A stretch of DNA of 64,000 nt from an uncultured Aquimarina sp. (lineage in GTDB: Bacteria; Bacteroidota; Bacteroidia; Flavobacteriales; Flavobacteriaceae), in assembly GCA_947500845.1 (NCBI GenBank), contig CANMTP010000020.1, forward strand, positions 1-64,000. The letters run 5' to 3'. Shown piece after piece: positions 35,238-45,251 of this stretch; position 1 is the stretch's first letter, and each line of letters opens with the position of its first letter. The notes below the pieces were generated by a model, which saw only the letters and a program-made list of their open reading frames with translations, did no database searches and was not told the origin of the DNA. A program made the translations under genes and the position numbers.

Positions 35238-37010
35238 ATGGAAGATCAATCAATTGCAAGAAATCTGGTTTATCAGCGTAAACTTAAAGGATATACACAG
35301 GAACAACTATCAGACAAGACCCAAGTAACCATTAGAACCATTCAACGTATAGAAAAAGGAGAAGTAAATCCACATTTACAAACGATAAAACTATTGGCAA
35401 CTGCTTTAGAAATCGAAGTTGAGGATCTATTAATATTAGAAAACCCAAAAGAAGAAGCTATACAGAAAAAATGGTTATTATTAATGCATAGCGTCCCCAT
35501 TCTTGGATTTGTTATTCCTTTATGTAATATATTAATCCCATTATTTCTTTGGATTCATAAAAGAGAAGATAATAAAATTTATGATGTACATGGAAGAGCG
35601 ATTATTAATTTTCATATCACCACTACTATTCTATTTATTTTATCTTTTATTGCATTGCTCGTTCTACCTGGGGCCGGTTTTTTCCTTTTTATATCCATGA
35701 TACCATATGCGGTTATAGTAATGATCATCAATGTAATTTCTGCAGTAAATTCTCATAAGTGCTATTATCCTTTATCTTTCCCTTTTTTAAAAAGGAGTAA
35801 TAACCACAAGATAAAAGAAGCAGGGATTCTAATTACGCTATGCCTTTTAAGCATAAGCAGCTGTACTACACTTTCAACCCAGAAACATATAACCCGACTT
35901 GATGGCTCGATAGTTTCCAAAGACTCCTTAACTCAGAAAATAGAACAATTGGTTAATGATGCCAAAGTTCACGGAATAGGTATAACTCTTTTTAACAATA
36001 ATAGAATTGCCTATGAGAAAACTTTTGGGTATAAAAATTATCAAGAAAAATCACCTTTAACAACAACTACAAATATGTACGGTGCTTCTTTTAGCAAAGC
36101 AGTTTTTGCAGTACTTGTTATGAGGTTAGTTGAAGAAAATGTAATTGATCTAGACACACCTCTGGAATCATATCTACCAAAAAAAATATATAATTATAAA
36201 CCACTTACCAGATGGCATGATAATTTTTCAGATTTAAAAACAGATACCTTATATCATAAAATAACAGCCCGAATGTGTTTGAATCACACTACCGGATTCC
36301 CTAATTGGCGCTGGGATGAACCTGATCATAAATTAAGAGTGCTTTTAGAGCCAGGAAGTCGATACAGTTACTCTGGAGAAGGATTTGTATATCTACAAGT
36401 GGTATTAGAAAAAATACTTGGTAAAAATCTTGAAGAACTTGCTCAGGAAAAAGTATTTACTCCCATTGGTATGAACCATTCAAGCTACCAATGGAAAACT
36501 TCTTTTGAAGATAATTTTGCTTACGGACATTCCAGTTCTGGAGAAACGTATAAGAAAGATATAGATAATGAGCCAAGAGGAGGAAGTACTTTAGAAACTA
36601 CCACTGGTGACTATAGTAAATTTCTAGAAGCAGTTTTACAGAAAAAAATTATGTCACAAAAGTCCTGGATCGAACTATTTAAGCCACAAATAAAAATTCG
36701 TTCTGTGATGCAGTTTGGTCCATTATCAAAAAAGGATTCTACTTTAAATGATAAGATAAAATTAAGTTATGGTCTTGGATGGGGAATTTTAGAATCTCCC
36801 TATGCAAAAGGTGTTTTTAAAGAGGGTCATACTAATGGATTTGAACACTATTCCATACTATTTCCTGAAACAGGAAAAGGGATTATGATAATGACCAATA
36901 GTGACAATGGAGAAAGTATTTTTAAAAAGCTACTAGAACTTGCCCTAGGCGATTCTTATACCCCATGGAAATGGCAAAACTATATACCTTATAATCACAA
37001 AAATGAATAA
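35238..37010 (+). CDS. HTH (XRE) - DUF4870 membrane - beta-lactamase-family fusion protein
   Basis: One 590-residue frame joins three parts. Residues 5-63 are an XRE helix-turn-helix (LKGYTQEQLSDKTQVTIRTI). Residues 78-185 are a DUF4870-like membrane domain. After a basic stretch (KRSNNHKIK) comes a hydrophobic segment 196-209 ending in a lipobox-like ISSC. Residues 220-590 are a serine beta-lactamase/PBP-like hydrolase with SFSK (S284, K287), Y378-S-G in the YxN position and HTNG (531-534) in the KTG position. By the positive-inside rule the hydrolase would face the periplasm and the HTH the cytoplasm. HTH-DUF4870 and lipoprotein hydrolases are normally separate genes. The junction holds a slippery heptamer. 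Confidence 0.85.
   Translation: MEDQSIARNLVYQRKLKGYTQEQLSDKTQVTIRTIQRIEKGEVNPHLQTIKLLATALEIEVEDLLILENPKEEAIQKKWLLLMHSVPILGFVIPLCNILIPLFLWIHKREDNKIYDVHGRAIINFHITTTILFILSFIALLVLPGAGFFLFISMIPYAVIVMIINVISAVNSHKCYYPLSFPFLKRSNNHKIKEAGILITLCLLSISSCTTLSTQKHITRLDGSIVSKDSLTQKIEQLVNDAKVHGIGITLFNNNRIAYEKTFGYKNYQEKSPLTTTTNMYGASFSKAVFAVLVMRLVEENVIDLDTPLESYLPKKIYNYKPLTRWHDNFSDLKTDTLYHKITARMCLNHTTGFPNWRWDEPDHKLRVLLEPGSRYSYSGEGFVYLQVVLEKILGKNLEELAQEKVFTPIGMNHSSYQWKTSFEDNFAYGHSSSGETYKKDIDNEPRGGSTLETTTGDYSKFLEAVLQKKIMSQKSWIELFKPQIKIRSVMQFGPLSKKDSTLNDKIKLSYGLGWGILESPYAKGVFKEGHTNGFEHYSILFPETGKGIMIMTNSDNGESIFKKLLELALGDSYTPWKWQNYIPYNHKNE
35783..35800 (+). other. Slippery heptamer and -1 frame stop at the fusion junction
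   Basis: In frame, the codons CCT TTT TTA AAA AGG contain T-TTT-TTA (35783-35789), a classical -1 slippery heptamer, followed by AAAA. After a -1 slip the reading is AAA AAG GAG TAA, ending at 35800. That product would be a 187-residue HTH-DUF4870 protein, without the hydrolase. No downstream pseudoknot was identified by eye. An assembly indel in the T6A5 run would have a similar appearance. Confidence 0.35.
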
Positions 37011-37029
37011 CCTAGAATATCATTTTATA

Positions 37030-37062
37030 AAAAAACCGGAAGCAATATCTTCCGGTTTCTTT
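37030..37062. terminator. Bidirectional Rho-independent terminator
   Basis: AAACCGGAAG and CTTCCGGTTT form a perfect 10-bp stem around CAATAT, with A and T runs outside. It serves the convergent fusion gene (plus) and TPR gene (minus). Confidence 0.92.
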
Positions 37063-37082
37063 TATACTAATTTAAAAATAGC

Positions 37083-38357
37083 TTAGTTTCCTCCTTCAAG
37101 AGCTTTAAGCTTATTCTTTACTTCATCTGCCTTTGGATCATCTAATTGATAATAGATGTTCATTAGTGTACGCAGTGCTTCTATATTATCGGGCTTATTT
37201 TGCAAAGCGGCTTCTAAATACGGAACGGCACTTCTATATAAATCCATTCGTTGTCCTTTCAACTCATCGTATCTTTTATAATCTTTACTTGAAGTACCTA
37301 GATTATTCATTTCATCCACAATAGTCTTTTCATTTCCCAAAATAATAGCCGCAATATTGATTTGAGCAGAGGCATAATCCGGTTTCAATTCTAATGCTTT
37401 CTTGTAGTAATCCATAGCCTGATCATTATCACCCAATCTGGAAGCACTAACTCCTAAATTATATAATAAATCTGGATTCGTTGGATCGTTTGCTACAATT
37501 TGTTCCATTAGCTCTTTGTATTTTTCAAGATTACCCAATTTGTAAAATACATCTGCCTCAGCTTGCATTAGAGCAGAATCATTAGGATTATCTTTTTTGG
37601 CATCTTCAATAGCTGTCAAAGCTTCTTCATCTTTTCCTTGACTAATATATATTAAAGCAATATTTTTAGCTATTTCACCAGCTTTAGAATCAGTTTTTCG
37701 ATCTTCAGGTTTAATATATGTACCAGATTTAATAGAAAAATCTCTTGTTTGTTCTGAGTCAAAAGGTTCTACCTCACCCGTTTCTTTATTGGTAGCATAA
37801 TATTCTGTGGATATTCCTTTATAGCCAAGGTCTTTCAACTCTAAATAATACCTAAGAGCACTTTCATAATCTTTTCCATTAACCGCATTACCTGCAGCAT
37901 AGTAAAGATAAGTTGTATCTGCTTTATTGGTGGTATATCCCAGATATAATTTCTCAGATGCTCCTTTATAATTTTTTGCATTTTGATCTTTAATAGCACT
38001 TTCTATTAAAGACTGGCGCAAAACTTGTAGTTTCTGAGATGCCTCTTGGGTGTATTTAGAACTACCAGAAGCTTTTTCAATATCCATAGTTTTATTATAG
38101 GCACTCGCAGCTTGTTCTATATTATCGATAGAATCTACACTTTTAGCTGCTAAAACCTGACCTTTCAGGAAATAATATTGCGCCTTCATTTTTTCATCAG
38201 CAGCATCGAGTTGCCCTTCAGCAGCCTTTAGTGCTTCACTAGCTACTTCCAAATTACCTGATTTAAGTGCTTTAGAAGCTGATTTTAGTTCTTGTTTTTG
38301 AGAAAATCCAATAGTACTAAGTGTTAAGAATAATACTACGATAAATTTAGTCTTCAT
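37083..38357 (-). CDS. Exported tetratricopeptide-repeat protein
   Basis: The protein has 424 residues with a signal peptide (about 1-19). Many TPR helices span about 25-420, clearest in NPDLLYNLGVSASRLGDNDQAMDYYKKALELKP and the following KPDNIEALRTLMNIYYQL; the rest is more diverged. TPR proteins act as scaffolds for complexes. No catalytic motif is present. It lies 27 bases downstream of gyrA on the same strand, likely in one transcript, and ends at a strong terminator. Confidence 0.88.
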   Translation of the reverse strand: MKTKFIVVLFLTLSTIGFSQKQELKSASKALKSGNLEVASEALKAAEGQLDAADEKMKAQYYFLKGQVLAAKSVDSIDNIEQAASAYNKTMDIEKASGSSKYTQEASQKLQVLRQSLIESAIKDQNAKNYKGASEKLYLGYTTNKADTTYLYYAAGNAVNGKDYESALRYYLELKDLGYKGISTEYYATNKETGEVEPFDSEQTRDFSIKSGTYIKPEDRKTDSKAGEIAKNIALIYISQGKDEEALTAIEDAKKDNPNDSALMQAEADVFYKLGNLEKYKELMEQIVANDPTNPDLLYNLGVSASRLGDNDQAMDYYKKALELKPDYASAQINIAAIILGNEKTIVDEMNNLGTSSKDYKRYDELKGQRMDLYRSAVPYLEAALQNKPDNIEALRTLMNIYYQLDDPKADEVKNKLKALEGGN

Positions 38358-38384
38358 TATTTAATTTTTTAATATGGAATTTAG

Positions 38385-40925
38385 TTATTCTTCGGTTTCT
38401 TTATCAATATTCGTGCCATTTGAAGCTTTATCAGAATCTAAATCAGTAGAAGTTAATTCATCCACATTTTCTTCTTCCAAATCATCTTCGTCATGCATTA
38501 CCTTTGCTACAGCAGCAATAGAATCTTTTCCTTTTAAATTAATTAGACGAACCCCTTGAGTGGCACGTCCCATAACTCGTAAATCTTCTACAGCAAGCCT
38601 GATTGCAATCCCCGATTTATTGATGATCATCAAATCATCTAAATCAGTAACATTCTTTATCGCTACTAAACTACCAGTTTTTTTGGTAATCGATATGGTT
38701 TTAACTCCTTTACCCCCTCTATTAGTAACTCTATAATCTTCTAGTTTCGAACGCTTTCCATAACCATTTTCTGAAACCACAAGAATATTACTTTCCATAT
38801 CATTCACAGCGATCATGCCAATAACTTCATCTTTGTCATCTGCCAAGCGTATTCCTCTTACACCAGAGGCACCTCGACCCATAGGTCTCGTTTTCTCTTC
38901 CTCAAAACGAATTGCCTTTCCAGATTTAACTGCCAGCATTACTTGACTCTTACCATCGGTTAATTTTGCTTCTAGCAGCTCATCCTCTTCTTTTATAGTA
39001 ATCGCATTAATACCATTGGTCCTGGGTCTAGAATATTGTTCTAATGAAGTCTTTTTGACCTGACCTTTTTTTGTTGCCATTATGACATAGTGGGAGTTTA
39101 TATATTCCTCGTCTTTTAAATCCTGAGTACATATAAAGGCTTTTACTTTATCATCTTTACTAATGTTTATCAGATTCTGAATAGCTCTTCCTTTAGAAGT
39201 TTTACTACCCTCTGGAATCTCATAAACTCTCATCCAGAAACATTTACCCTTCTGAGTGAAAAACAGCATATATTGATGATTGGTTCCTACAAATAAATGT
39301 TCTAGGAAATCCTCATTACGTGTTGTACTTCCTTTTTGACCAACTCCTCCTCTATTTTGTTTTTTATATTCATTAAGAGAAGTTCGTTTAATATAACCTG
39401 CATGAGAAATAGTGATAACTACTTTTTCATCAGGAATCATGTCTTCTATACTAAGGTCTCCGCCAGAATATTCTATTTGAGAACGACGCTCATCTCCATA
39501 TTTCTCTTTTACTTCGATAAGCTCTTCTTTGATGATCACCATACGACGTTCTTTCTTATCAAGAATATCTTTAAGATCTTCGATCGTTTTCATCAACTCT
39601 TCGTACTCTGCACGTAGTTTATCTTGTTCAAGACCGGTTAACTGGCGTAATCGCATTTCTACAATTGCTTTCGCCTGTATTTCAGATAATTTGAAACGCT
39701 TTATAAGCTTTTCACGGGCTTCATCTGCATTTGCAGATGCTCGAATCAATGCTATAACTTCGTCTATATTATCTGAAGCGATTATTAAACCTTCAAGAAT
39801 ATGGGCTCGTTCTTCTGCTTTCTTAAGCTCAAATTTTGTACGACGCACAACAACTTCGTGTCTATGCTCAACAAAATGATGAATCATCTCCTTAACATTC
39901 AGCAATTTTGGTCTTCCATTAACTAGTGCAATATTATTTACACTAAAAGAAGATTGTAAAGCTGTATACTTATACAAAAGGTTAAGCACAATATTAGGTA
40001 TCGCATCGCGTTTCAACACATATACAATACGCATACCTTTTCTATCTGATTCATCCCTAATAGTAGAAATACCGTCGATTTTCTTATCATTTACAAGATC
40101 GGCAGTCTTTTTAATCATATCTGCCTTATTCACTTGATAAGGAATTTCAGTTACTATGATACATTCTCTACCATTCACCTCTTCAAAAGACGCTTTTGCA
40201 CGTATAACGATTCTGCCTCTTCCTGTTTTGAAAGCCTCTCTTACTCCATCATAACCATATATAGTCCCTCCAGTTGGAAAATCAGGAGCTTTTATATGTG
40301 TTATTAATTCATCAATCTCGATGTCATTATTGTCAATATAGGCTATCGTTCCATCAACCACCTCACTAAGATTATGAGGAGGCATATTGGTCGCCATACC
40401 TACAGCAATACCAGAAGCACCATTAATTAATAGTCCTGGTACTCTAGTAGGAAGAACGGTTGGTTCTTGTAACGTATCATCAAAATTAAAAGTATGATCT
40501 ACGGTATCTTTTTCGATATCTGCAAGCATATCTTCAGATATCTTACGCATTCTAGCTTCTGTATAACGCATTGCTGCGGGACTATCACCATCTACAGAAC
40601 CAAAGTTACCCTGGCCATCCACTAACATGTACCTCAAACTCCATTCCTGAGCCATACGCACCATCGTATCATATACCGAAGTATCACCATGTGGATGGTA
40701 TTTACCAAGAACTTCTCCTACTATCCTCGCCGATTTCTTATGGGCACTGTTTGCTCTAACACCCAATTCATACATACCATATAGCACTCGCCTATGCACA
40801 GGCTTAAGACCATCCCTGACATCTGGAAGTGCACGAGATACTATAACTGACATCGAATAATCGATGTATGCAGATTTCATCTCATCTTCTATATTGATAG
40901 GTATAAGTTTTTCTCCTTCTGTCAT
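38385..40925 (-). CDS. gyrA: DNA gyrase subunit A
   Basis: The protein has 846 residues. The breakage-reunion domain has the catalytic Tyr121 in [10 protein letters not shown]. The quinolone region reads [17 protein letters not shown], with Thr82 and Asp86 at E. coli positions 83 and 87. The C-terminal beta-pinwheel (about 510-815) includes the GyrA box [10 protein letters not shown] (near 535), which marks gyrase and not topoisomerase IV. An acidic tail ([12 protein letters not shown] onward) closes the protein. It introduces negative supercoils together with GyrB, which is not in the window. Confidence 0.97.
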   Translation of the reverse strand: MTEGEKLIPINIEDEMKSAYIDYSMSVIVSRALPDVRDGLKPVHRRVLYGMYELGVRANSAHKKSARIVGEVLGKYHPHGDTSVYDTMVRMAQEWSLRYMLVDGQGNFGSVDGDSPAAMRYTEARMRKISEDMLADIEKDTVDHTFNFDDTLQEPTVLPTRVPGLLINGASGIAVGMATNMPPHNLSEVVDGTIAYIDNNDIEIDELITHIKAPDFPTGGTIYGYDGVREAFKTGRGRIVIRAKASFEEVNGRECIIVTEIPYQVNKADMIKKTADLVNDKKIDGISTIRDESDRKGMRIVYVLKRDAIPNIVLNLLYKYTALQSSFSVNNIALVNGRPKLLNVKEMIHHFVEHRHEVVVRRTKFELKKAEERAHILEGLIIASDNIDEVIALIRASANADEAREKLIKRFKLSEIQAKAIVEMRLRQLTGLEQDKLRAEYEELMKTIEDLKDILDKKERRMVIIKEELIEVKEKYGDERRSQIEYSGGDLSIEDMIPDEKVVITISHAGYIKRTSLNEYKKQNRGGVGQKGSTTRNEDFLEHLFVGTNHQYMLFFTQKGKCFWMRVYEIPEGSKTSKGRAIQNLINISKDDKVKAFICTQDLKDEEYINSHYVIMATKKGQVKKTSLEQYSRPRTNGINAITIKEEDELLEAKLTDGKSQVMLAVKSGKAIRFEEEKTRPMGRGASGVRGIRLADDKDEVIGMIAVNDMESNILVVSENGYGKRSKLEDYRVTNRGGKGVKTISITKKTGSLVAIKNVTDLDDLMIINKSGIAIRLAVEDLRVMGRATQGVRLINLKGKDSIAAVAKVMHDEDDLEEENVDELTSTDLDSDKASNGTNIDKETEE

Positions 40926-41299
40926 AAAAAACTTTTTTCTAAAATTGAATTAATAAACGCGCTAATTTAAGTAAATAAAGACGTTTTTAACACGGATTTA
41001 GATACCTAATATACGTAATTTATTAACAAAAATTATAGTATCTTTAGTTAATAAGTCTGTTGCCTTAGGCTTTGATTATTAAAGCTTTTTTTGTCTCTTT
41101 ACAAACAAGAGAGGAAAAAACTTCACAAATCGTCAGTTCACTTGCTAAAAAAACAGATTGTCAATCGGCAATTATCATGACAAAATGTAACGATAATGTC
41201 AGATATTTGTTAATGATGGTTTAAAAGGAATAGTTTTTGCCTTAGTAATCTTAAAAAATTACTATTTTAGTTATTAAGAAAAAGAAAGAGATTAATTAT
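40926..41299. other. Divergent gyrA/clpC intergenic region
   Basis: This 374-base AT-rich gap holds the control regions of both genes. A plus-strand TATCTTTA lies at 41039-41046. About 25 bases later the sequence GCTTT-GATTATT-AAAGC followed by seven T (near 41073-41096) looks like a small terminator. A weak TATTTTAG lies just before clpC. No exact promoter for gyrA was found. No reading frame in the gap looks real. Confidence 0.4.
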
Positions 41300-43855
41300 A
41301 TGGATGACAATTTTTCACCTAGAGTAAAAGATGTTATTGCCTACAGTAAAGAAGAGGCCTTACGATTGGGGCATGACTTTATCGGGACAGAGCATCTTAT
41401 GTTAGGCTTGTTGCGTGATGGAAGTGGAAAGGCGATTAGTATCCTTGATGCATTGGATATAGATTTAACCAGTTTAAGGAGAAAAGTAGAGATCTTAAGC
41501 CCTGCAAATCCTGATGTTGCAGTAGCTTCAAACGAAAAAAAGAATTTACATTTAACCAGACAGGCAGAACGTGCTTTAAAAACGACATTTTTAGAAGCCA
41601 AACTTTTTCAAAGTTCTTCTATAAACACTGCCCACCTTCTTTTATGTATTTTAAGAAACGAAAATGACCCAACTACTAAACTTTTAAATCGTTTAAGAGT
41701 AGATTATGATAACGTTAAAGACCAATTTAAGTATATGATTGCTAACGACGAAGAATATATAGACAACCCAAAAGCAGAATCGTTTTCAGAAGATGATGAT
41801 GATTTAACAGGAGATACATCAAAAGAAAACCCCTTTAATTCTCCTTCTGGAGGAAGTAAGGCTGGAAAAAAATCAAAAACTCCTGTTTTAGATAATTTTG
41901 GGCGTGATTTAACTGCTATGGCAGAAGAAGGTAAACTTGATCCCGTGGTAGGACGATCTAAAGAAATAGAACGAGTATCACAAATATTGAGTAGACGCAA
42001 GAAAAACAACCCATTATTAATAGGAGAGCCAGGAGTGGGTAAATCAGCAATTGCCGAAGGACTTGCTCTTAGAATCGTAAAACGTAAGGTTTCAAGAATT
42101 CTTTTTGATAAGAGGGTGGTTACACTAGACCTTGCTAGTTTGGTTGCAGGTACTAAATATCGCGGACAGTTTGAAGAGCGAATGAAAGCCGTGATGAATG
42201 AGCTCGAAAAGAATGATGATATTATTCTTTTTATTGATGAAATTCATACCATTGTGGGAGCTGGTGGAGCCACAGGAAGTCTTGATGCTTCTAATATGTT
42301 CAAGCCTGCATTAGCCAGAGGTGAAATACAATGTATAGGCGCCACTACACTTGATGAATACAGACAATATATCGAAAAAGATGGTGCCTTAGAAAGGCGT
42401 TTTCAAAAAGTAATCGTAGAGCCTACAAATATTGAAGAAACTATTGAAATTCTTAATAATATCAAAGAAAAGTATGAAGAACATCATAATGTAAGCTATA
42501 CAGATGAGGCCATCCAAGCATGTGTAAAGCTTACAAATCGTTATATGACCGATAGATTTTTACCGGACAAGGCTATTGATGCACTTGACGAAGCCGGATC
42601 CAGAGTACATATTACGAATATAAATGTACCCAAAAAAGTATTGGATCTCGAGAAAAAACTTGAAGAAGTTAGAGAGCTTAAAAACAGCGTCGTAAAAAAA
42701 CAGAAGTATGAAGAGGCCGCAAAACTTAGGGATGATGAGAAAAATCTTGAGAAAGAACTAAGTATCGCCCAAGAACAATGGGAAAAAGAATCTAAGCTTC
42801 ATAAAGAAACGGTAGACGAGGAAAATGTAGCAGATGTTGTTTCTATGATGACAGGGATACCCGTGAATCGAATTGCTCAAACAGAAAGTAATAAATTAGC
42901 CGAATTACCAGACCTTATAATGGGTAAAGTTATTGGTCAGGAAGAGGCAGTTAAAAAGGTAGTAAAAGCGATTCAGCGTAATCGTGCCGGACTTAAAGAC
43001 CCCAACAAACCTATTGGATCTTTTATATTCCTGGGGCAGACTGGTGTAGGTAAAACTCAGCTAGCTAAGGTATTGGCAAAAGAACTTTTTGATAGTGAAG
43101 ATGCGCTTATACGAATTGATATGAGTGAATATATGGAAAAGTTTGCTGTATCTCGACTTATAGGAGCACCTCCAGGATATGTAGGATATGAAGAAGGTGG
43201 ACAGCTTACAGAAAAAGTAAGAAGAAAACCATATGCAGTGATACTTCTTGACGAGATTGAAAAAGCTCATCCAGACGTGTTCAATATGATGCTACAAGTA
43301 TTAGATGATGGATATTTAACAGATAGCTTAGGTCGCAAAATTGATTTTAGAAATGCTATAATCATTATGACTTCCAATATCGGTGCCAGAAAATTGAAAG
43401 ATTTTGGTCAAGGTGTTGGTTTTGGAACGACTGCCAAAAAGACACAAGCCGACGATTATGCTAAAGGAGTAATAGAAAGTGCATTAAAAAAGGCTTTTGC
43501 TCCAGAATTTCTAAATAGAGTTGATGATGTGGTGGTATTTAACGCTCTTGAAAGAGAAGATATACACAAAATTATCGATATCGAGCTTGATAAATTGTAT
43601 AGTAGAATTAAGGATCTGGGATATGACTTATCACTAAGCGAAAAAGCCAAGGATTATATCACAGAAAAAGGTTTCGACAAACAATACGGAGCACGGCCTC
43701 TGAAAAGAGCTATTCAAAAATATATTGAAGATGCTCTGGCAGAAGAAATTATTAATGCCCAGCTTCAAGAAGGTGATAGCATTTTTATGGATATAGACGA
43801 TTCCGGAGAATTAATTATTAATATTGAAAAGGCTGAAAAATCTGCAGAGTCATAA
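41300..43855 (+). CDS. clpC: ATP-dependent Clp protease ATP-binding subunit ClpC
   Basis: The 851-residue AAA+ unfoldase has an N-terminal Clp repeat domain (about 1-145, [15 protein letters not shown]). AAA domain 1 has Walker [10 protein letters not shown] and Walker [14 protein letters not shown]-type middle segment ([20 protein letters not shown]) marks ClpC. AAA domain 2 has GQTGVGKTQ and [14 protein letters not shown], and the C-terminal ClpB_D2-small domain has [16 protein letters not shown]. It delivers substrates to ClpP, which is not in the window. It has a strong terminator. Confidence 0.97.
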   Translation: MDDNFSPRVKDVIAYSKEEALRLGHDFIGTEHLMLGLLRDGSGKAISILDALDIDLTSLRRKVEILSPANPDVAVASNEKKNLHLTRQAERALKTTFLEAKLFQSSSINTAHLLLCILRNENDPTTKLLNRLRVDYDNVKDQFKYMIANDEEYIDNPKAESFSEDDDDLTGDTSKENPFNSPSGGSKAGKKSKTPVLDNFGRDLTAMAEEGKLDPVVGRSKEIERVSQILSRRKKNNPLLIGEPGVGKSAIAEGLALRIVKRKVSRILFDKRVVTLDLASLVAGTKYRGQFEERMKAVMNELEKNDDIILFIDEIHTIVGAGGATGSLDASNMFKPALARGEIQCIGATTLDEYRQYIEKDGALERRFQKVIVEPTNIEETIEILNNIKEKYEEHHNVSYTDEAIQACVKLTNRYMTDRFLPDKAIDALDEAGSRVHITNINVPKKVLDLEKKLEEVRELKNSVVKKQKYEEAAKLRDDEKNLEKELSIAQEQWEKESKLHKETVDEENVADVVSMMTGIPVNRIAQTESNKLAELPDLIMGKVIGQEEAVKKVVKAIQRNRAGLKDPNKPIGSFIFLGQTGVGKTQLAKVLAKELFDSEDALIRIDMSEYMEKFAVSRLIGAPPGYVGYEEGGQLTEKVRRKPYAVILLDEIEKAHPDVFNMMLQVLDDGYLTDSLGRKIDFRNAIIIMTSNIGARKLKDFGQGVGFGTTAKKTQADDYAKGVIESALKKAFAPEFLNRVDDVVVFNALEREDIHKIIDIELDKLYSRIKDLGYDLSLSEKAKDYITEKGFDKQYGARPLKRAIQKYIEDALAEEIINAQLQEGDSIFMDIDDSGELIINIEKAEKSAES

Positions 43856-43880
43856 TAGATATTAATTCTATAAGTAAAAT

Positions 43881-43919
43881 ACAAAGGTTACTATCTGCAA
43901 TAGTAGCCTTTGTTCTTTT
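43881..43919 (+). terminator. clpC terminator
   Basis: A 14-bp stem (43881-43894 with 43900-43913, one G-U pair) around CTGCA is followed by TCTTTT. It starts 26 bases after the clpC stop. Confidence 0.9.
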
Positions 43920-43994
43920 CAGAACATCACTTTTCAAATATCACTTTCGAGAGTTACAGTAAACAATAGGTCCTGATTTACATATATTAATTTT

Positions 43995-44002
43995 TATCTT
44001 TA
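43995..44002 (+). promoter_or_regulatory. Promoter -7 element for the tandem paralogue cluster
   Basis: TATCTTTA lies 19 bases before the ATG at 44022, one base off consensus. No clear -33 TTG box. Confidence 0.45.
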
Positions 44003-44021
44003 CATTACTAATAATCTTTCA

Positions 44022-44405
44022 ATGATTGCTTCATTTGATTTCAGTTTTTGCAAAGTTGAAATACATACAGATTATGTATTAACTATAATGACAGAAGGTA
44101 TTACTGTAATACCAAAATATAACAATCTTCTGTTAATGGCTACCGATCAATATTACAAAAATAAACCCTTTGTTTATATATCGCATAGAATTAACTCTTA
44201 TGCTGTAGATCCCTCTATACATATAGAAATGTCCAAAATTCCTAACTTGGTCGGTTTTGCGGTAGTATCAAATAACCCAATTCAAAAAATGCAAACGGCA
44301 CTAGAGCAATCTCTATTCGAAAAAGAATTACGATTATTCACTACCTTAAAATCTGCTATCGCCTGGAAAAATAAAATTATTCAAACACATTTACTTCAAC
44401 ATTAA
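44022..44405 (+). CDS. Small conserved protein, tandem paralogue 1 (STAS/SpoIIAA-like fold suspected)
   Basis: The protein has 127 residues and no signal peptide or membrane helix. The alternation of strands and helices (FCKVEIHTDYVLTIMTEG, FVYISHRINSYAVDP, LVGFAVVS, then a C-terminal helix IAWKNKIIQ) resembles the SpoIIAA-like/STAS-type small domains found in Flavobacteriia, but the assignment is by pattern only. The conserved core FVYISHRI-SY-VDP is shared with the next two genes. It is the first of three paralogues in tandem and has its own -7 element. Confidence 0.7.
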   Translation: MIASFDFSFCKVEIHTDYVLTIMTEGITVIPKYNNLLLMATDQYYKNKPFVYISHRINSYAVDPSIHIEMSKIPNLVGFAVVSNNPIQKMQTALEQSLFEKELRLFTTLKSAIAWKNKIIQTHLLQH

Positions 44406-44494
44406 CTAAACATGAGTTAAAAAAACTTCTTTCCACCACCATATTAAGATTTATTCGTAATTTAAATAATTATGTAGTAGATCAATTAAACTCA

Positions 44495-44872
44495 ATGCTT
44501 GCCAACTATGATTTGGGCTTTTGCCAAGTGAACATCTATGATGATTATGTGATAGCTATAATGAATGAAGGAATCACAGTCATACCTGAATATAATGACA
44601 TATTCCTAAAAATTGTTGAGAGACATTTCTTAAACAAGGCATTTGTATATATCTCGCATAGAATTCATTCCTACTCTGTAGACCCAACCATATATTTTGA
44701 AACTGCAAGAATTAAAAATCTAATTGGTTTTGCTGTAGTTTCTAGTGACCCCAAACAAAAAATGCTCACACAAGTGGAAAAGAATTTCTTTGGTAAAGAT
44801 TTTAAACATTTTGAAACGCTAGATCAGGCCATATTGTGGAAAGACGAGATTATTGGAAAGCAAATAGATTGA
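44495..44872 (+). CDS. Small conserved protein, tandem paralogue 2
   Basis: The protein has 125 residues and is clearly related to the product at 44022 over the full length (shared blocks IMNEGITVIPEYN, FVYISHRIHSYSVDPT, IGFAVVSS, and a Lys-rich C-terminal helix). Roughly half of the residues are identical or similar by eye. It is 89 bases downstream, in the same frame order, with no terminator in between. Its stop codon overlaps the TTG that could start the third copy. Function unknown. Confidence 0.7.
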   Translation: MLANYDLGFCQVNIYDDYVIAIMNEGITVIPEYNDIFLKIVERHFLNKAFVYISHRIHSYSVDPTIYFETARIKNLIGFAVVSSDPKQKMLTQVEKNFFGKDFKHFETLDQAILWKDEIIGKQID

Positions 44873-45201
44873 TCTTTTCAAATAATTTCCTAATTATAGC
44901 CAGAAAGTATTATTCAGATAAGCAATTTGTGTACATCTCATACCGTATTCATTCTTATGCCGTTGACCTGTTTCCTTTTTTTGAAGTGAATAAATCAGGT
45001 AATCTGATAGCAGTTGCGATTGTTTCTGAGGATTTTAAACTAATAAATCTTTCAAAAATAGAATGTATATTTTCTGATGAGGAATTAGAATATTTGGCGC
45101 TAAAGAAGAGGCTCTGGTTTAGAAGAATGAAATCACTAAAAATATTCGACAGTGTCGATAGTGTTATAAAAAAGGAACAAAACTCCCGAAAAAAAAAGTG
45201 A
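44869..45201 (+). pseudogene. Tandem paralogue 3, lacking its N-terminus
   Basis: The open frame from TTG 44869 gives about 110 residues; the frame is open upstream to 44836. It keeps the shared core (KQFVYISYRIHSYAVDL, NLIAVAIVS) but lacks the first 30 or so residues (the IMxEGITVIPxYN strands). Its C-terminus is altered by an extra basic segment (LKKRLWFRRMK) and ends in QNSRKKK. The TTG overlaps the stop of copy 2 (TTGA), so coupled translation is possible. I read it as a 5'-truncated copy, possibly still expressed. A terminator covers its stop codon. Confidence 0.55.
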
Positions 45202-45221
45202 CGATTACAATTCGTCACTTT
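45189..45221. terminator. Bidirectional Rho-independent terminator
   Basis: AAAGTGACGA and TCGTCACTTT pair perfectly around a 7-base loop, with an A run on the left. It lies between the tandem array (plus) and rny (minus) and overlaps the stop of the third paralogue. Confidence 0.88.
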
Positions 45222-45251
45222 GTCTATAATGGTGTAAATTAACTTCTTAAT

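Noticed and set aside
40650..40700. Quinolone-resistance mutation in gyrA
   Set aside because: Thr at position 82 (E. coli 83) is, to my knowledge, a natural residue in Flavobacteriia, and Asp86 (E. coli 87) is wild type.
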